DNA of 6,953 nucleotides from Spirochaetaceae bacterium (GCA_007129335.1 SKVS01000032.1:1-6953), one strand, 5' to 3'; positions 1 through 6,907 are shown, numbered from the stretch's first letter. Numbers and translations are program-made. Notes: a model not told the origin generated them from the letters alone.

Positions 1-554
1 GCCAATGACCAGGTGCTTGTGGCCAAATACACATGAATAACTGCCAAAAGGCCTGCCAGAGCAAACAGGTTGTGGCTTATCTTGGCTTTTTCATAATCCA
101 CCGGACCTATTTTTGTACGTCGGCCCTGGAGTATAAGGTAAGCTATGGGTGCCAGGACAGCGGAAATAACCAGAGCTGCACCCCCGAGTGCGCTTTGCAG
201 GGTGAGTATTCCAAAGCGGATAATCAACATGTATTTCAAAGCAAAGTGAGAGAGCACCAGAGCCAGGGAAACCATTCCTACGGTCCCGTGGAGGCTCAAC
301 AGCCGATCCTGACCGAAGATTCTTTCCAGAAACCGTAACCGGGCGGCTATCAGGAACTGGGACATGAAAACCATGTATCCTGCTGCACCGGCAATGATGG
401 AAAGGTTGTACGGCTCTACCAGGGATTCCAGATCATACAGGTTTCCAATGAAATACATGGCGGTAAACAGTACCGGAATGACACCATACAGGGTCAGGAG
501 TATGGTAGTCCTTACTACTGTGTTTTTCTTTTTGTTATTCATATTGCTATTCAT
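1..554 (-). CDS. Ferric-reductase-like transmembrane haem protein, N-terminal part (cut by window edge)
   Basis: This reading frame is open from an ATG at 554 to the left edge (184 residues), with no stop in the window. About five membrane helices are visible, near residues 13-35, 48-72, 87-112, 119-142 and 158-180. Two histidine pairs lie in the third and fifth: H89/H103 (spacing 14) and H161/H174 (spacing 13). This is the bis-haem pattern of the ferric reductase transmembrane domain (PF01794; COG4097-type predicted ferric reductases). The family moves electrons across the inner membrane through two stacked haems, usually from a C-terminal FAD/NAD(P)H domain; whether this protein has one cannot be seen here. 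The ATG at 554 is preferred over that at 542: an in-frame TAG lies just upstream, and a weak GTAGGG precedes 554, whereas 542 has no ribosome binding site. It lies 64 bases after the flavodoxin-like gene on the same strand, probably co-transcribed. The family call is firm; the electron acceptor is unknown. Confidence 0.85.
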   Translation of the reverse strand, partial: MNSNMNNKKKNTVVRTTILLTLYGVIPVLFTAMYFIGNLYDLESLVEPYNLSIIAGAAGYMVFMSQFLIAARLRFLERIFGQDRLLSLHGTVGMVSLALVLSHFALKYMLIIRFGILTLQSALGGAALVISAVLAPIAYLILQGRRTKIGPVDYEKAKISHNLFALAGLLAVIHVYLATSTWSL

Positions 555-618
555 AGGCTAAACCCTACTCTAAACGGAGTTCAATAGCAAACCCGAATAG
601 GGTAATTGAATCCATGAA

Positions 619-1098
619 TTAGAAAAATGCCCGAATCCGGTCGACCAAATCATCGGTTAAATCGGAAATGTTCCTGCGGTTTGAAGCGGAAGTAACTGAA
701 TCCACCTGTACCGGAGGGGTCCAGTTGTTGATCTGAGTCGTGTGTAGAATGACATTGTCGTCAAAATCCCGCACACGATTAAGCCAATTCATAACAACCG
801 GACGGACCATTGCCTGAGCCCCGGAATTCGTAATGAATACCGCGTTGAAATCCCGGGGGTCCATGGCATCCAGACCGCCCCGCATATGGTCTACAACCGT
901 AATACGCACATTTCCATCGGAGAGCTTGGAAATAAGGGTGTCCACCATTTGGTTTTTGTACGCGGTGGATTCGGTAGCTATGAGCACCCGGTACCGGCCG
1001 TTGGGATTCCCTTCTATACGGTTGGCATAGGCATACACCGTTATGCCCAGCAGAAGAATAAGGGTAAAAAAGGCAAAAATACTATATCGCTTGTTCAT
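619..1098 (-). CDS. Membrane-anchored extracytoplasmic flavodoxin-like protein with a possible flavinylation motif
   Basis: The 159-residue protein starts with a basic MNKR and one hydrophobic helix (about residues 5-25), a signal anchor that would leave the rest outside the cytoplasm. Residues 35-125 read like a flavodoxin fold: a first strand RYRVLIATES (35-44), a helix (about 49-60), a strand near 64-69, DFNAVFITNSG (83-93) resembling the usual 'yDavifGtp' segment, then a helix MNWLNRVRDF (103-112) and strand NVILHTT (115-121). The phosphate loop is poor: STAYKNQ stands where SxTGNT is expected. Near the C-terminus DSVTSAS (133-139) fits the ApbE flavinylation pattern D-g/s-x-s/t-g/s-A-t/s, followed by a helix, as in FMN-binding domains. 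The start is supported by AAGGAAGG four bases before the ATG. It lies directly before the ferric-reductase-like gene, suggesting a role as an electron carrier or sensor for it. The flavodoxin-like call is moderate; covalent FMN is inference. Confidence 0.7.
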   Translation of the reverse strand: MNKRYSIFAFFTLILLLGITVYAYANRIEGNPNGRYRVLIATESTAYKNQMVDTLISKLSDGNVRITVVDHMRGGLDAMDPRDFNAVFITNSGAQAMVRPVVMNWLNRVRDFDDNVILHTTQINNWTPPVQVDSVTSASNRRNISDLTDDLVDRIRAFF

Positions 1099-1127
1099 AG
1101 GGCCTTCCTTTAAGCTGGAATAAATAC

Positions 1128-1155
1128 TTTTTCAGATCCAGATTCTGCTGAAAAA
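1128..1155. other. AT-rich inverted repeat before the flavodoxin-like gene
   Basis: TTTTTCAG (1128-1135) and CTGAAAAA (1148-1155) are perfect inverse complements around a 12-base loop. It lies in the 118-base gap between the MFS transporter and the flavodoxin-like gene. It could form a weak hairpin in the minus-strand transcript or be a protein binding site. The stem has little G+C and no clear T-run after it, so I do not call it a terminator. The rest of the gap (1099-1216) shows only the ribosome binding site of the next gene. Confidence 0.35.
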
Positions 1156-1216
1156 TATACCCAGCCATTTTCCGAACGTCCAATATTTCTGATTATTTTT
1201 CTCGCCTATGGATTTG

Positions 1217-2470
1217 TCATTCCTGCGAACCATGGTCGAACAGCTGTCGGAGGCCGGAACTCCGGATGGCAAGAGTACCTGCCATTGCAATGAACGCCGA
1301 TGAAACCAGGAAGACCAGGGTTACTTCCTGGAGTACCAGATCTACCAAAAACCCACTGGCCAGGTAAGCAAAGGGTGCGCTGAGGGCCCCTGCTGCCTCC
1401 ACCAGGGCAAAGACCCGTGCTCTCTTGTGGGATTCTACGGTGCGCTGCACCGTAGTGCTGATCATGAGATGGATTGAAGCAATTGCTCCTCCTGCGAAAA
1501 AAAGGGTTCCCAAGAGCACTACCGGCCGTAAAAACATGCCACTGAGAAAAACCGCGACTGACAGTAGGAAAAAACTGCCTGTCAGTATCCGATAGTCAGC
1601 CAGACGGGACAGGGACATTGTTCCCCACAGGAGATAGGCCCCTATTCCGCCTCCCAACATGATGGCAAAGGCAACACCTACCATGGGTGTAGGAAGGCCC
1701 AGGGTATCTTCAATAACAAAGGGCAGGGCCAGCATTAGGGGAGGAGAGAACAGAAATACCATGGCATTGGCAAGTACCAGGGTTCCTAATCCTTTTTTTT
1801 GACGTAAATACCCGAAACCCTCCAGGGTTTCGGTAAGGATGGTTTTTCTCGGTACTTTTTTTGCTCTGGGAGGAATCTGAATAAAGCTTTCCTGAATGGC
1901 CGAGAGAATGAATGACATACCGTTGGCCAGAAGAATAGGAACGAGGCCAAAAAGAGAGTATAACAGGCCGCCCAAGGCGTTACCTGCCACATTGCTCAAC
2001 TGGGATACCGCCGCACGGGCTGAGTTTGCCCGTTTGAGCAGATAGGGTGGTTCTATTTCGGGGATTATCGATTGGACAGCCGGCATGAAAAAAGCATGAC
2101 AGATCCCGGCTAATGCGGTAAGTAGTAACAGAGGAACGATTCCAATACCCCCGGGCAAAATGGCCAGACCCGCAAGAATGATCATGAACAGCCCCCGGGC
2201 AGCATCGCTCAATACAAGCACCTGTTTCAAAGACCACCTGTCTATTAGAGCGCCTGCAAAGGGTCCCAGAATAACCGGAGGCAGAAGGGCAATGAAATTA
2301 TACAGGCCAAGAACTGCTGCTGAACCGGTGGTTTGTTTCAGATGTAATACAATGACCAGGAGATACACGCTGCTTCCCAGGACCGATACCCCGTTTCCCG
2401 CAAGAAGCAAATGAAAATTGCCTCCCAATCGGGACCGAGAACCGGTTGCTCCTGTTCCGGCTTTCCTCAT
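1217..2470 (-). CDS. MFS transporter, MefA/DHA3-like (12 membrane helices)
   Basis: This is a 417-residue integral membrane protein of the major facilitator superfamily, with hydrophobic segments along its whole length and a charged central loop (about 197-227). The helix 2-3 signature is GALIDRWSLK at 73-82, with D77 and R78 in the motif A positions. The segment FFMPAVQSIIPE (127-138) followed by ANSARAA (148-154) is typical of the MefA/LplT/enterobactin-exporter branch. I choose the ATG at 2470 over the one at 2509. It overlaps the stop of the upstream gene as ATGA, and GGGAGAG lies eight bases before it; the longer version would add 13 unconserved-looking residues inside the neighbour. The ATGA overlap implies translational coupling with the CDP-alcohol phosphatidyltransferase. 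That branch includes drug and siderophore exporters and the lysophospholipid flippase LplT, so a lipid substrate is possible but unproven. Eight consecutive A's interrupt codons 224-226. Confidence 0.9.
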   Translation of the reverse strand: MRKAGTGATGSRSRLGGNFHLLLAGNGVSVLGSSVYLLVIVLHLKQTTGSAAVLGLYNFIALLPPVILGPFAGALIDRWSLKQVLVLSDAARGLFMIILAGLAILPGGIGIVPLLLLTALAGICHAFFMPAVQSIIPEIEPPYLLKRANSARAAVSQLSNVAGNALGGLLYSLFGLVPILLANGMSFILSAIQESFIQIPPRAKKVPRKTILTETLEGFGYLRQKKGLGTLVLANAMVFLFSPPLMLALPFVIEDTLGLPTPMVGVAFAIMLGGGIGAYLLWGTMSLSRLADYRILTGSFFLLSVAVFLSGMFLRPVVLLGTLFFAGGAIASIHLMISTTVQRTVESHKRARVFALVEAAGALSAPFAYLASGFLVDLVLQEVTLVFLVSSAFIAMAGTLAIRSSGLRQLFDHGSQE

Positions 2471-3297
2471 GTTTTTGGCTCTCCCGAAACCCGAAGCACC
2501 AGGTCCCATCCGAAGGAAATACCCAGGAGAATGAGGGAGAAAATGTTAAGCCCTACCTTGAAACCCATGGAGAGGGGAGGTGCAAAAATGCTAATGAGGG
2601 CTATGAGTTGAATAGCACAGGCAGTTTTCGCAAACCATTTGAAAGATGCAGGAGAGTGGGGTGGGTCGTTTTGGAATCTGAAAATAAGTATGTACCCGTG
2701 GCGAATAAGGGTAGACAGGAGAATCCAGGGGCCTATTCCTGCGTAGCCGTAGGCCAGGAGGCAAAGGACATAGGAAAAAACCACATCGTTTTCCATATCC
2801 CAAACTGCCCCGAATTCTGTGGGACCCAGTCGCCGGGCCACGTATCCATCGAACATATCGCTGAGCTCGGCAATCACCAAAACCCCGGTCATTATCCAGA
2901 GGTGAAAGGTTCCCGGGGTGAATCCCCGAATTTCCAGAACGAGCAGCCATATGACGAGTCCAATAGCGGCCAGAGAGCGGGTCAGGGTAATAGCGTTGGA
3001 AACTCCCACAACCCGGCTAATCCGGCGGCCACCCAAGGCAAGGGTGAACAGCCCCAGGCTGACAAAGGTCAGAACTACAATGAGGGATGGTATTCGGGAC
3101 GGGAGGATCAGAAAAACGAGCGCAACCAGGAATGCTGTCAGGGAATTTGCCATGAGCCACCGGAAGTAATAGGGTTGCCAGCCTTCTGCGGTCTGTGATG
3201 ATTTATAGGTGTACCAAAGTTTGGATAAAACACCGTATCTGAGTTGGTTTACCTCAGGACTACTTGTTATGTAGGGTAGTCCGCCATTTTTTCCCAT
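2467..3297 (-). CDS. CDP-alcohol phosphatidyltransferase family membrane protein
   Basis: This 276-residue protein carries the CDP-alcohol phosphatidyltransferase signature at 147-171: D147, D150, G151, A154, R155, G163, D167 and D171, the four aspartates that bind the two metals and the CDP moiety. NAITLTR (101-107) matches the 'N-x-lT-x-x-R' segment that usually opens the domain. The family joins an alcohol head group to a CDP-activated lipid, or uses another CDP-alcohol, at the membrane. About six to eight hydrophobic segments are seen, including two (about 46-66 and 70-90) before the domain; the first 45 residues are polar. The third aspartate sits in WDMEND (166-171), and seven residues separate AR from G163, where eight or nine are usual. 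The head group cannot be told from sequence. The start has AAAGGA eight bases upstream. It is the first gene of the minus-strand block and overlaps the MFS gene by four bases. Confidence 0.88.
   Translation of the reverse strand: MGKNGGLPYITSSPEVNQLRYGVLSKLWYTYKSSQTAEGWQPYYFRWLMANSLTAFLVALVFLILPSRIPSLIVVLTFVSLGLFTLALGGRRISRVVGVSNAITLTRSLAAIGLVIWLLVLEIRGFTPGTFHLWIMTGVLVIAELSDMFDGYVARRLGPTEFGAVWDMENDVVFSYVLCLLAYGYAGIGPWILLSTLIRHGYILIFRFQNDPPHSPASFKWFAKTACAIQLIALISIFAPPLSMGFKVGLNIFSLILLGISFGWDLVLRVSGEPKT
2479..2485 (-). promoter_or_regulatory. Ribosome binding site of the MFS gene
   Basis: GGGAGAG on the minus strand lies eight bases before the ATG at 2470 and inside the last codons of the upstream gene. 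It decides in favour of the ATGA-overlap start rather than the ATG at 2509. Confidence 0.6.
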
Positions 3298-3351
3298 GCT
3301 ACCATTCCTTTTACTTGCAGAGCGTACTCAACCTGAGCTGCATTCTTTATT

Positions 3352-3377
3352 AGATTCATAGTGTACAAGATTCATAG
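3352..3377. repeat. Ten-base direct repeat in the divergent intergenic region
   Basis: AGATTCATAG occurs at 3352-3361 and again at 3368-3377, with the six-base palindrome TGTACA between them (3362-3367). The period is 16 bases. The repeat lies in the 167-base gap between two divergently read genes (starts at 3297 minus and 3465 plus), where both promoters should be. That makes an activator or repressor site plausible. I could not identify convincing -35/-10 pairs for either direction. The rest of the gap (3298-3464) holds a purine tract then a pyrimidine tract (about 3378-3420) and the SulP leader. Confidence 0.45.
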
Positions 3378-3430
3378 AAAGAGAAAAGAAGGCAACAGTT
3401 TTTTCTCCTTTCCTCCCCTTGAGTCCTTGC

Positions 3431-3449
3431 AGGGAGGTGAATTATGTGA
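3431..3449 (+). promoter_or_regulatory. Strong ribosome binding site with start-stop mini-ORF ahead of the SulP gene
   Basis: GGAGGTGA (3433-3440) is fully complementary to the 3' end of 16S rRNA. The first ATG at proper distance (3444-3446) is followed at once by TGA (3447-3449). The transporter's own ATG (3465) has no ribosome binding site of its own, and the strong site ends 24 bases before it. In its frame the only other codon after the TGA that could start is an ATA. The simplest reading is a start-stop mini-ORF with re-initiation 15 bases downstream, or sliding of the ribosome to 3465. Confidence 0.5.
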
Positions 3450-3464
3450 TCAATATACTCAAGT

Positions 3465-5120
3465 ATGACCATTCAGCTCCATCGACGGCTTTCCACGAAA
3501 TCTCCTTTGAAAGATCTCTTGTCGGGTCTAACTACCGCCATTGTCTCTCTGCCCCTGGCTATAGCCTTTGGTATTGCAAGCGGGGCAGGGGCCCAGGCTG
3601 GTCTGTATGGTGCGGTTGCAATAGGCTTGATTGCAGCCCTTTTTGGAGGAACCTCCACCCTCATTAGTGAACCGACCGGCCCCATGACCGTACTCATGGC
3701 GGCAATCCTTGTTCGCATGGCCAGCCTGTCACCGGAATATGGATTGGTTCTGGCGTTTACCACCGTAATGGTAGCCGGACTGGTCCAAATTGCCTTCGGT
3801 GTTTTCAGGCTCGGCCGCTATTTTACTATGATGCCCTACAGTGTAATTTCCGGCTTTATGTCGGGCATAGGGCTCCTGCTCATAATAACCCAGTTGCCCT
3901 CCCTTCTTGGGTCCATTCGTCCTGCGGCTGGGATCTTTCAGTCTCTGGAAATGATCCGAGAGCTCCTGGTAACCCCAGATCTGCCAGAAATATTCATTGG
4001 TTTGGGTGCTCTGTTGATTTTGTTCCTAACTCCCGGGAAAATCACCCGGTTCATTCCGGGGCAGCTTCTCGCCCTGGGGCTGGGCAGCATTGGAGCTTTT
4101 GTATTTCTCGAACCTGGAAGCTACCGCACCATTGGGGAACTGGGGCTGGGAATGCCCCGGTTTATCCTTCCCCGAGTTAACCCTGAGTTTTTGCCTATGA
4201 TTCTGGTTGACGGGGTCATACTCGGGATTCTGGGTTCCATAGATACCCTTCTTACGGCCATGATTTCCGACAGTCTCACCCGGGAACAGCACAACAGTAA
4301 CCGGGAACTCATTGGTCAGGGTCTGGGCAACCTGGTTTCAGGTCTCATTGGCGGACTCCCCGGAGCAGGTGCAACCATGGGAACGGTAGTTAACATTCAA
4401 ACCGGTTCCCGATCTCCTCTGGCGGGGGTTTTCAGAGCGGGCTTTTTACTGCTCATAGTTACACTTTTTTCTCCCCTGCTTTCCCTGGTGCCCTTGGGAG
4501 TTCTGGCAGCAATTGCTATAAAGGTTGGACTCAATATTCTGGACTGGAGTTTTCTGGGAAGAGCCCATAAAATTTCCCTGACCGCAAGCTTTCTCATGTA
4601 CTCGGTCATGGTGCTTACGGTCTTTGTTGATTTGCTCGTTGCTGTGGGAGCAGGGATTTTTATTGCCAACATTATTACTATTGAACGGCTCAGTGCACTT
4701 CATTCCACCAATATTCGCACTGTTGATCCCAGTGGAGATCCGGTAGTCCTGAGCCCGGTTGAACGGAAACTTCTGGAAGCGGCCGAAAAGAAGGTTGTTC
4801 TTTTTCACCTCAGCGGCCCCATGATTTTCGGTGTAGCCCAGGCTATTGCAAAGGAAGCATCACTCATGAACAGCGAGGTGCGTGCATTAATTCTCGATTT
4901 AACCGAGGTTTCTTTCCTCGGTACCACCGTAATGCTGGCCCTGGAAAACCTTATTCTGGATGCTCTACAGGGAAATACTTCGGTCTGGATCAGCGGTTCT
5001 TCGGTGGAGCAAAAACTCTCCAGCCTGAACCTTCCTCAGGGCCGGTTATTTTTCTGTGAAACAAGGCTGCAGGCCCTGGAACAGGCTGTTTTGGGTCTCC
5101 AGGATGCTACCCGGGTATAG
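3465..5120 (+). CDS. SulP family anion transporter with STAS domain, BicA-like (probable Na+/bicarbonate symporter)
   Basis: This 551-residue inner-membrane protein has a SulP transport domain (about 15-410) and a C-terminal cytoplasmic STAS domain (about 428-545). Long stretches match the cyanobacterial bicarbonate transporter BicA as I remember it: LISEPTGPMTV (66-76), TMMPYSVISGFMSGIG (121-136), HNSNRELIGQG (276-286), GAGATMGTVVNIQ (300-312) and LSGPMIFGVA (449-458). The residues I recall as the BicA sodium and bicarbonate site are present: T71, D260, T264, G302, A303 and T304. The STAS loop reads DLTEVSFLGTT (478-488), where many STAS domains have Asp instead of the Gly. Sulfate transport, the usual automatic label, cannot be excluded. 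The start at 3465 is chosen because its N-terminus fits the family and TGA blocks the frame at 3447. It is read away from the lipid-enzyme gene and converges on ilvD; no carboxysome or carbon-fixation gene is nearby. Confidence 0.92.
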   Translation: MTIQLHRRLSTKSPLKDLLSGLTTAIVSLPLAIAFGIASGAGAQAGLYGAVAIGLIAALFGGTSTLISEPTGPMTVLMAAILVRMASLSPEYGLVLAFTTVMVAGLVQIAFGVFRLGRYFTMMPYSVISGFMSGIGLLLIITQLPSLLGSIRPAAGIFQSLEMIRELLVTPDLPEIFIGLGALLILFLTPGKITRFIPGQLLALGLGSIGAFVFLEPGSYRTIGELGLGMPRFILPRVNPEFLPMILVDGVILGILGSIDTLLTAMISDSLTREQHNSNRELIGQGLGNLVSGLIGGLPGAGATMGTVVNIQTGSRSPLAGVFRAGFLLLIVTLFSPLLSLVPLGVLAAIAIKVGLNILDWSFLGRAHKISLTASFLMYSVMVLTVFVDLLVAVGAGIFIANIITIERLSALHSTNIRTVDPSGDPVVLSPVERKLLEAAEKKVVLFHLSGPMIFGVAQAIAKEASLMNSEVRALILDLTEVSFLGTTVMLALENLILDALQGNTSVWISGSSVEQKLSSLNLPQGRLFFCETRLQALEQAVLGLQDATRV

Positions 5121-5161
5121 GCAGGTTTGTCTCCTGGGTTCCACAAATGTTTGAACTCGTT

Positions 5162-6862
5162 TCAGCTGGTAACCGCCCCCTCGCTGGCACTCCGGCATAA
5201 AGCGGCAAATTTAGCCAATGCACCCCGCTTGTAACCATGGTCCCGGGGTTGCCAGTCCTGTAGTCTGGTGCGGATTTCCTGTTCAGTTATTTCCAGATCT
5301 ATTCTTTTTTCTTGTAGACTAATGCTGATGGTATCCCCGTCCCGAACCGCCGCCAGGGGTCCGCCAACCTGGGCTTCGGGGGTTACATGACCCACGATCA
5401 GTCCATGGCTTCCCCCGGAGAATCGGCCATCTGTTATGAGGGCGACCTTTCCGGCCAGACCCCTTCCGGCAATAGCTGCGGTGGGACTGAGCATTTCCCG
5501 CATTCCTGGACCGCCTTTTGGTCCTTCATATCGGATGACCACCACATCCCCTTCCTTGACATCTCCTGCGAGAATTGCTTCCTGGGCTCGGGATTCCCCG
5601 TCGTATACCCGGGCCGGACCCCGGTGTTCGGTTTGCACCAGGCCGCAGGTTTTCAGAACCGAACCCTCAGGAGCGAGGCTTCCGAAAAGTATGGCAATAG
5701 GGCCGGTTTGTTTTTCCGGGTTTGAGAGACTTTTTACAACCTGCTGTCCCTCCAGCCGTACCTCTACATGGGCAAGGTTTTCTGCCATGGTTTTTCCTGT
5801 TACTGTCAGGCAGTCGCCGTGAAGAAGTCCTGCATCCAGGAGCATTTTCATGACCATGGGTACCCCTCCTGCAGCATGAAGATCTTCCATGAGGTATCTG
5901 CCCGCAGGTTTCATATCGGTAAGCATGGGGGTTGTATCGTGGAATGAGTTAAAATCGTGGATACTCAGATCAACCTCTGCTTCCCGGGCAAGGGCAATGA
6001 GATGAAGGACCGCATTGGTACTGCCTCCCAGAGCCATGACCGTCCGAATAGCGTTTTCGAAGGCTTTTCTGGTCATTATGTCTCTGGGAAGAATGTTCTG
6101 TTGAATCAAATGAGCCAGAGCTCTTGCGCTATTTTTCATGTGCTCTTGTTGACCCGGATCCACTGCGGGAATACTCGAGCTACCCGGTAAACTCATACCG
6201 AGAGCTTCCATTGCGGATGCAAGGGTGTTTGCTGTATACATACCTCCACAGGCTCCGGCAACCGGACAGGCCGAACATTCGATGCCATACCGTTCTTCCT
6301 CTTTCATGCGGCCGGCGGAGTAAGCCCCTACTGCTTCGAAAGCGCTGACAATGTCAATGGTTCTACCATGGAAATGCCCGGCCTTCATGCTGCCCCCATA
6401 GCAGAATATGGACGGTCTATTCAGTCGGGCCATGGGCATAACAGTTCCTGGTATGGTTTTATCGCAACCTCCAATTCCGAAAATCCCGTCCAGAGCGTGA
6501 CCCCTGACCACCAGTTCAATGACATCCGCAATTCCGTCCCGGCTTACCAGGCTTGCCTTCATTCCTTCGTGTCCCATAGCCTGTCCATCGGTAACAACGA
6601 AGGTATTGAACTTCATGGGTTTTAGGCCTTGACGGGCAAGTTCATCCTTGGCTATGACTGCCAGGCTGTCATGATGAATATTACAGGGGCTCAGCTCTGC
6701 TCCTGCTGAAGCTAGGCCGATTAAAGGTTTTCGAAAGTCTTCATCCTGGAACCCAATGGCTCTGAGCATTGCCCGGTGGGGCATTCTCTCCAGTCCATCA
6801 GTCATGGCAGGGCTGTATCGCCTGCCTGGGTGGTCAGGGGTGTTTGGTTGGGATGGATTCAT
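5162..6862 (-). CDS. ilvD: Dihydroxy-acid dehydratase
   Basis: IlvD removes water from 2,3-dihydroxy-isovalerate and 2,3-dihydroxy-3-methylvalerate, the third common step of valine and isoleucine synthesis (and so leucine), in the cytoplasm. The 566 residues are within the family range. The iron-sulfur cysteines are C60 in SPCNIH, C133 in GGCDKT and C205 in [10 protein letters not shown]. The expected magnesium ligands are D92, D134 and E456, with K135 the lysine that is carbamylated in the family and S482 in DGRFSGGS the catalytic base. Three cysteines in this arrangement fit a [2Fe-2S] or oxygen-labile [4Fe-4S] cluster; which one cannot be read from sequence. The related sugar-acid dehydratases and Edd are less likely given the motif wording. 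The start is fixed by GGAGG (6869-6873) six bases before the ATG. It stands alone here, convergent to the SulP gene with a 41-base gap that holds no convincing terminator. Confidence 0.96.
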   Translation of the reverse strand: MNPSQPNTPDHPGRRYSPAMTDGLERMPHRAMLRAIGFQDEDFRKPLIGLASAGAELSPCNIHHDSLAVIAKDELARQGLKPMKFNTFVVTDGQAMGHEGMKASLVSRDGIADVIELVVRGHALDGIFGIGGCDKTIPGTVMPMARLNRPSIFCYGGSMKAGHFHGRTIDIVSAFEAVGAYSAGRMKEEERYGIECSACPVAGACGGMYTANTLASAMEALGMSLPGSSSIPAVDPGQQEHMKNSARALAHLIQQNILPRDIMTRKAFENAIRTVMALGGSTNAVLHLIALAREAEVDLSIHDFNSFHDTTPMLTDMKPAGRYLMEDLHAAGGVPMVMKMLLDAGLLHGDCLTVTGKTMAENLAHVEVRLEGQQVVKSLSNPEKQTGPIAILFGSLAPEGSVLKTCGLVQTEHRGPARVYDGESRAQEAILAGDVKEGDVVVIRYEGPKGGPGMREMLSPTAAIAGRGLAGKVALITDGRFSGGSHGLIVGHVTPEAQVGGPLAAVRDGDTISISLQEKRIDLEITEQEIRTRLQDWQPRDHGYKRGALAKFAALCRSASEGAVTS

Positions 6863-6876
6863 GGAGTGCCTCCGGG

Positions 6877-6907
6877 TAAATATGATTTATATTGTCATAA
6901 ATATGAC
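6877..6907. promoter_or_regulatory. Operator-like palindrome and spaced direct repeat upstream of ilvD
   Basis: GTCATAAATATGAC (6894-6907) is a perfect six-base inverted repeat around AA. TAAATATGA occurs at 6877-6885 and again at 6898-6906, 21 bases apart, which is two helical turns, so two copies would face the same side of the DNA. The block lies 15-45 bases before the ilvD start and overlaps a possible promoter, a fitting place for a repressor. The regulator is not identifiable from this window. Confidence 0.45.

Noticed and set aside
33..561. Two plus-strand frames (33-338 and 364-561) that could be read as small genes
   Set aside because: They lie opposite a minus-strand frame, open to the window edge, that has the ferric-reductase helix and histidine pattern.
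564..608. Inverted match ACCCTA/TAGGGT between the flavodoxin-like and reductase genes as a terminator
   Set aside because: The arms are six bases with a long spacer and no T-run, and the two genes are probably co-transcribed.
2446..3198. Long plus-strand open frame of 250 codons opposite the phosphatidyltransferase gene
   Set aside because: Its product is polar, low in hydrophobic order and resembles nothing. The minus frame shows clear catalytic motifs, so this is an antisense shadow.
3378..3420. Weak hairpin from GAGAAAA pairing with TTTTCTC in the SulP leader
   Set aside because: The arms are simply a purine tract and a pyrimidine tract, AT-rich with a bulge, so pairing is expected by composition and does not stand out as a regulator.
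4896..4928. Missing aspartate in the STAS loop of the SulP protein (SFLGTT) as a sign of inactivity
   Set aside because: As I recall, BicA-type proteins also have glycine there (HLGVT), so it is a subfamily trait and not a defect.
5107..5161. Possible terminator between the convergent SulP and ilvD genes, including the palindrome TACCCGGGTA at 5108-5117
   Set aside because: The palindrome has no loop and no T-run, and the other inverted matches in the gap are four or five bases long.
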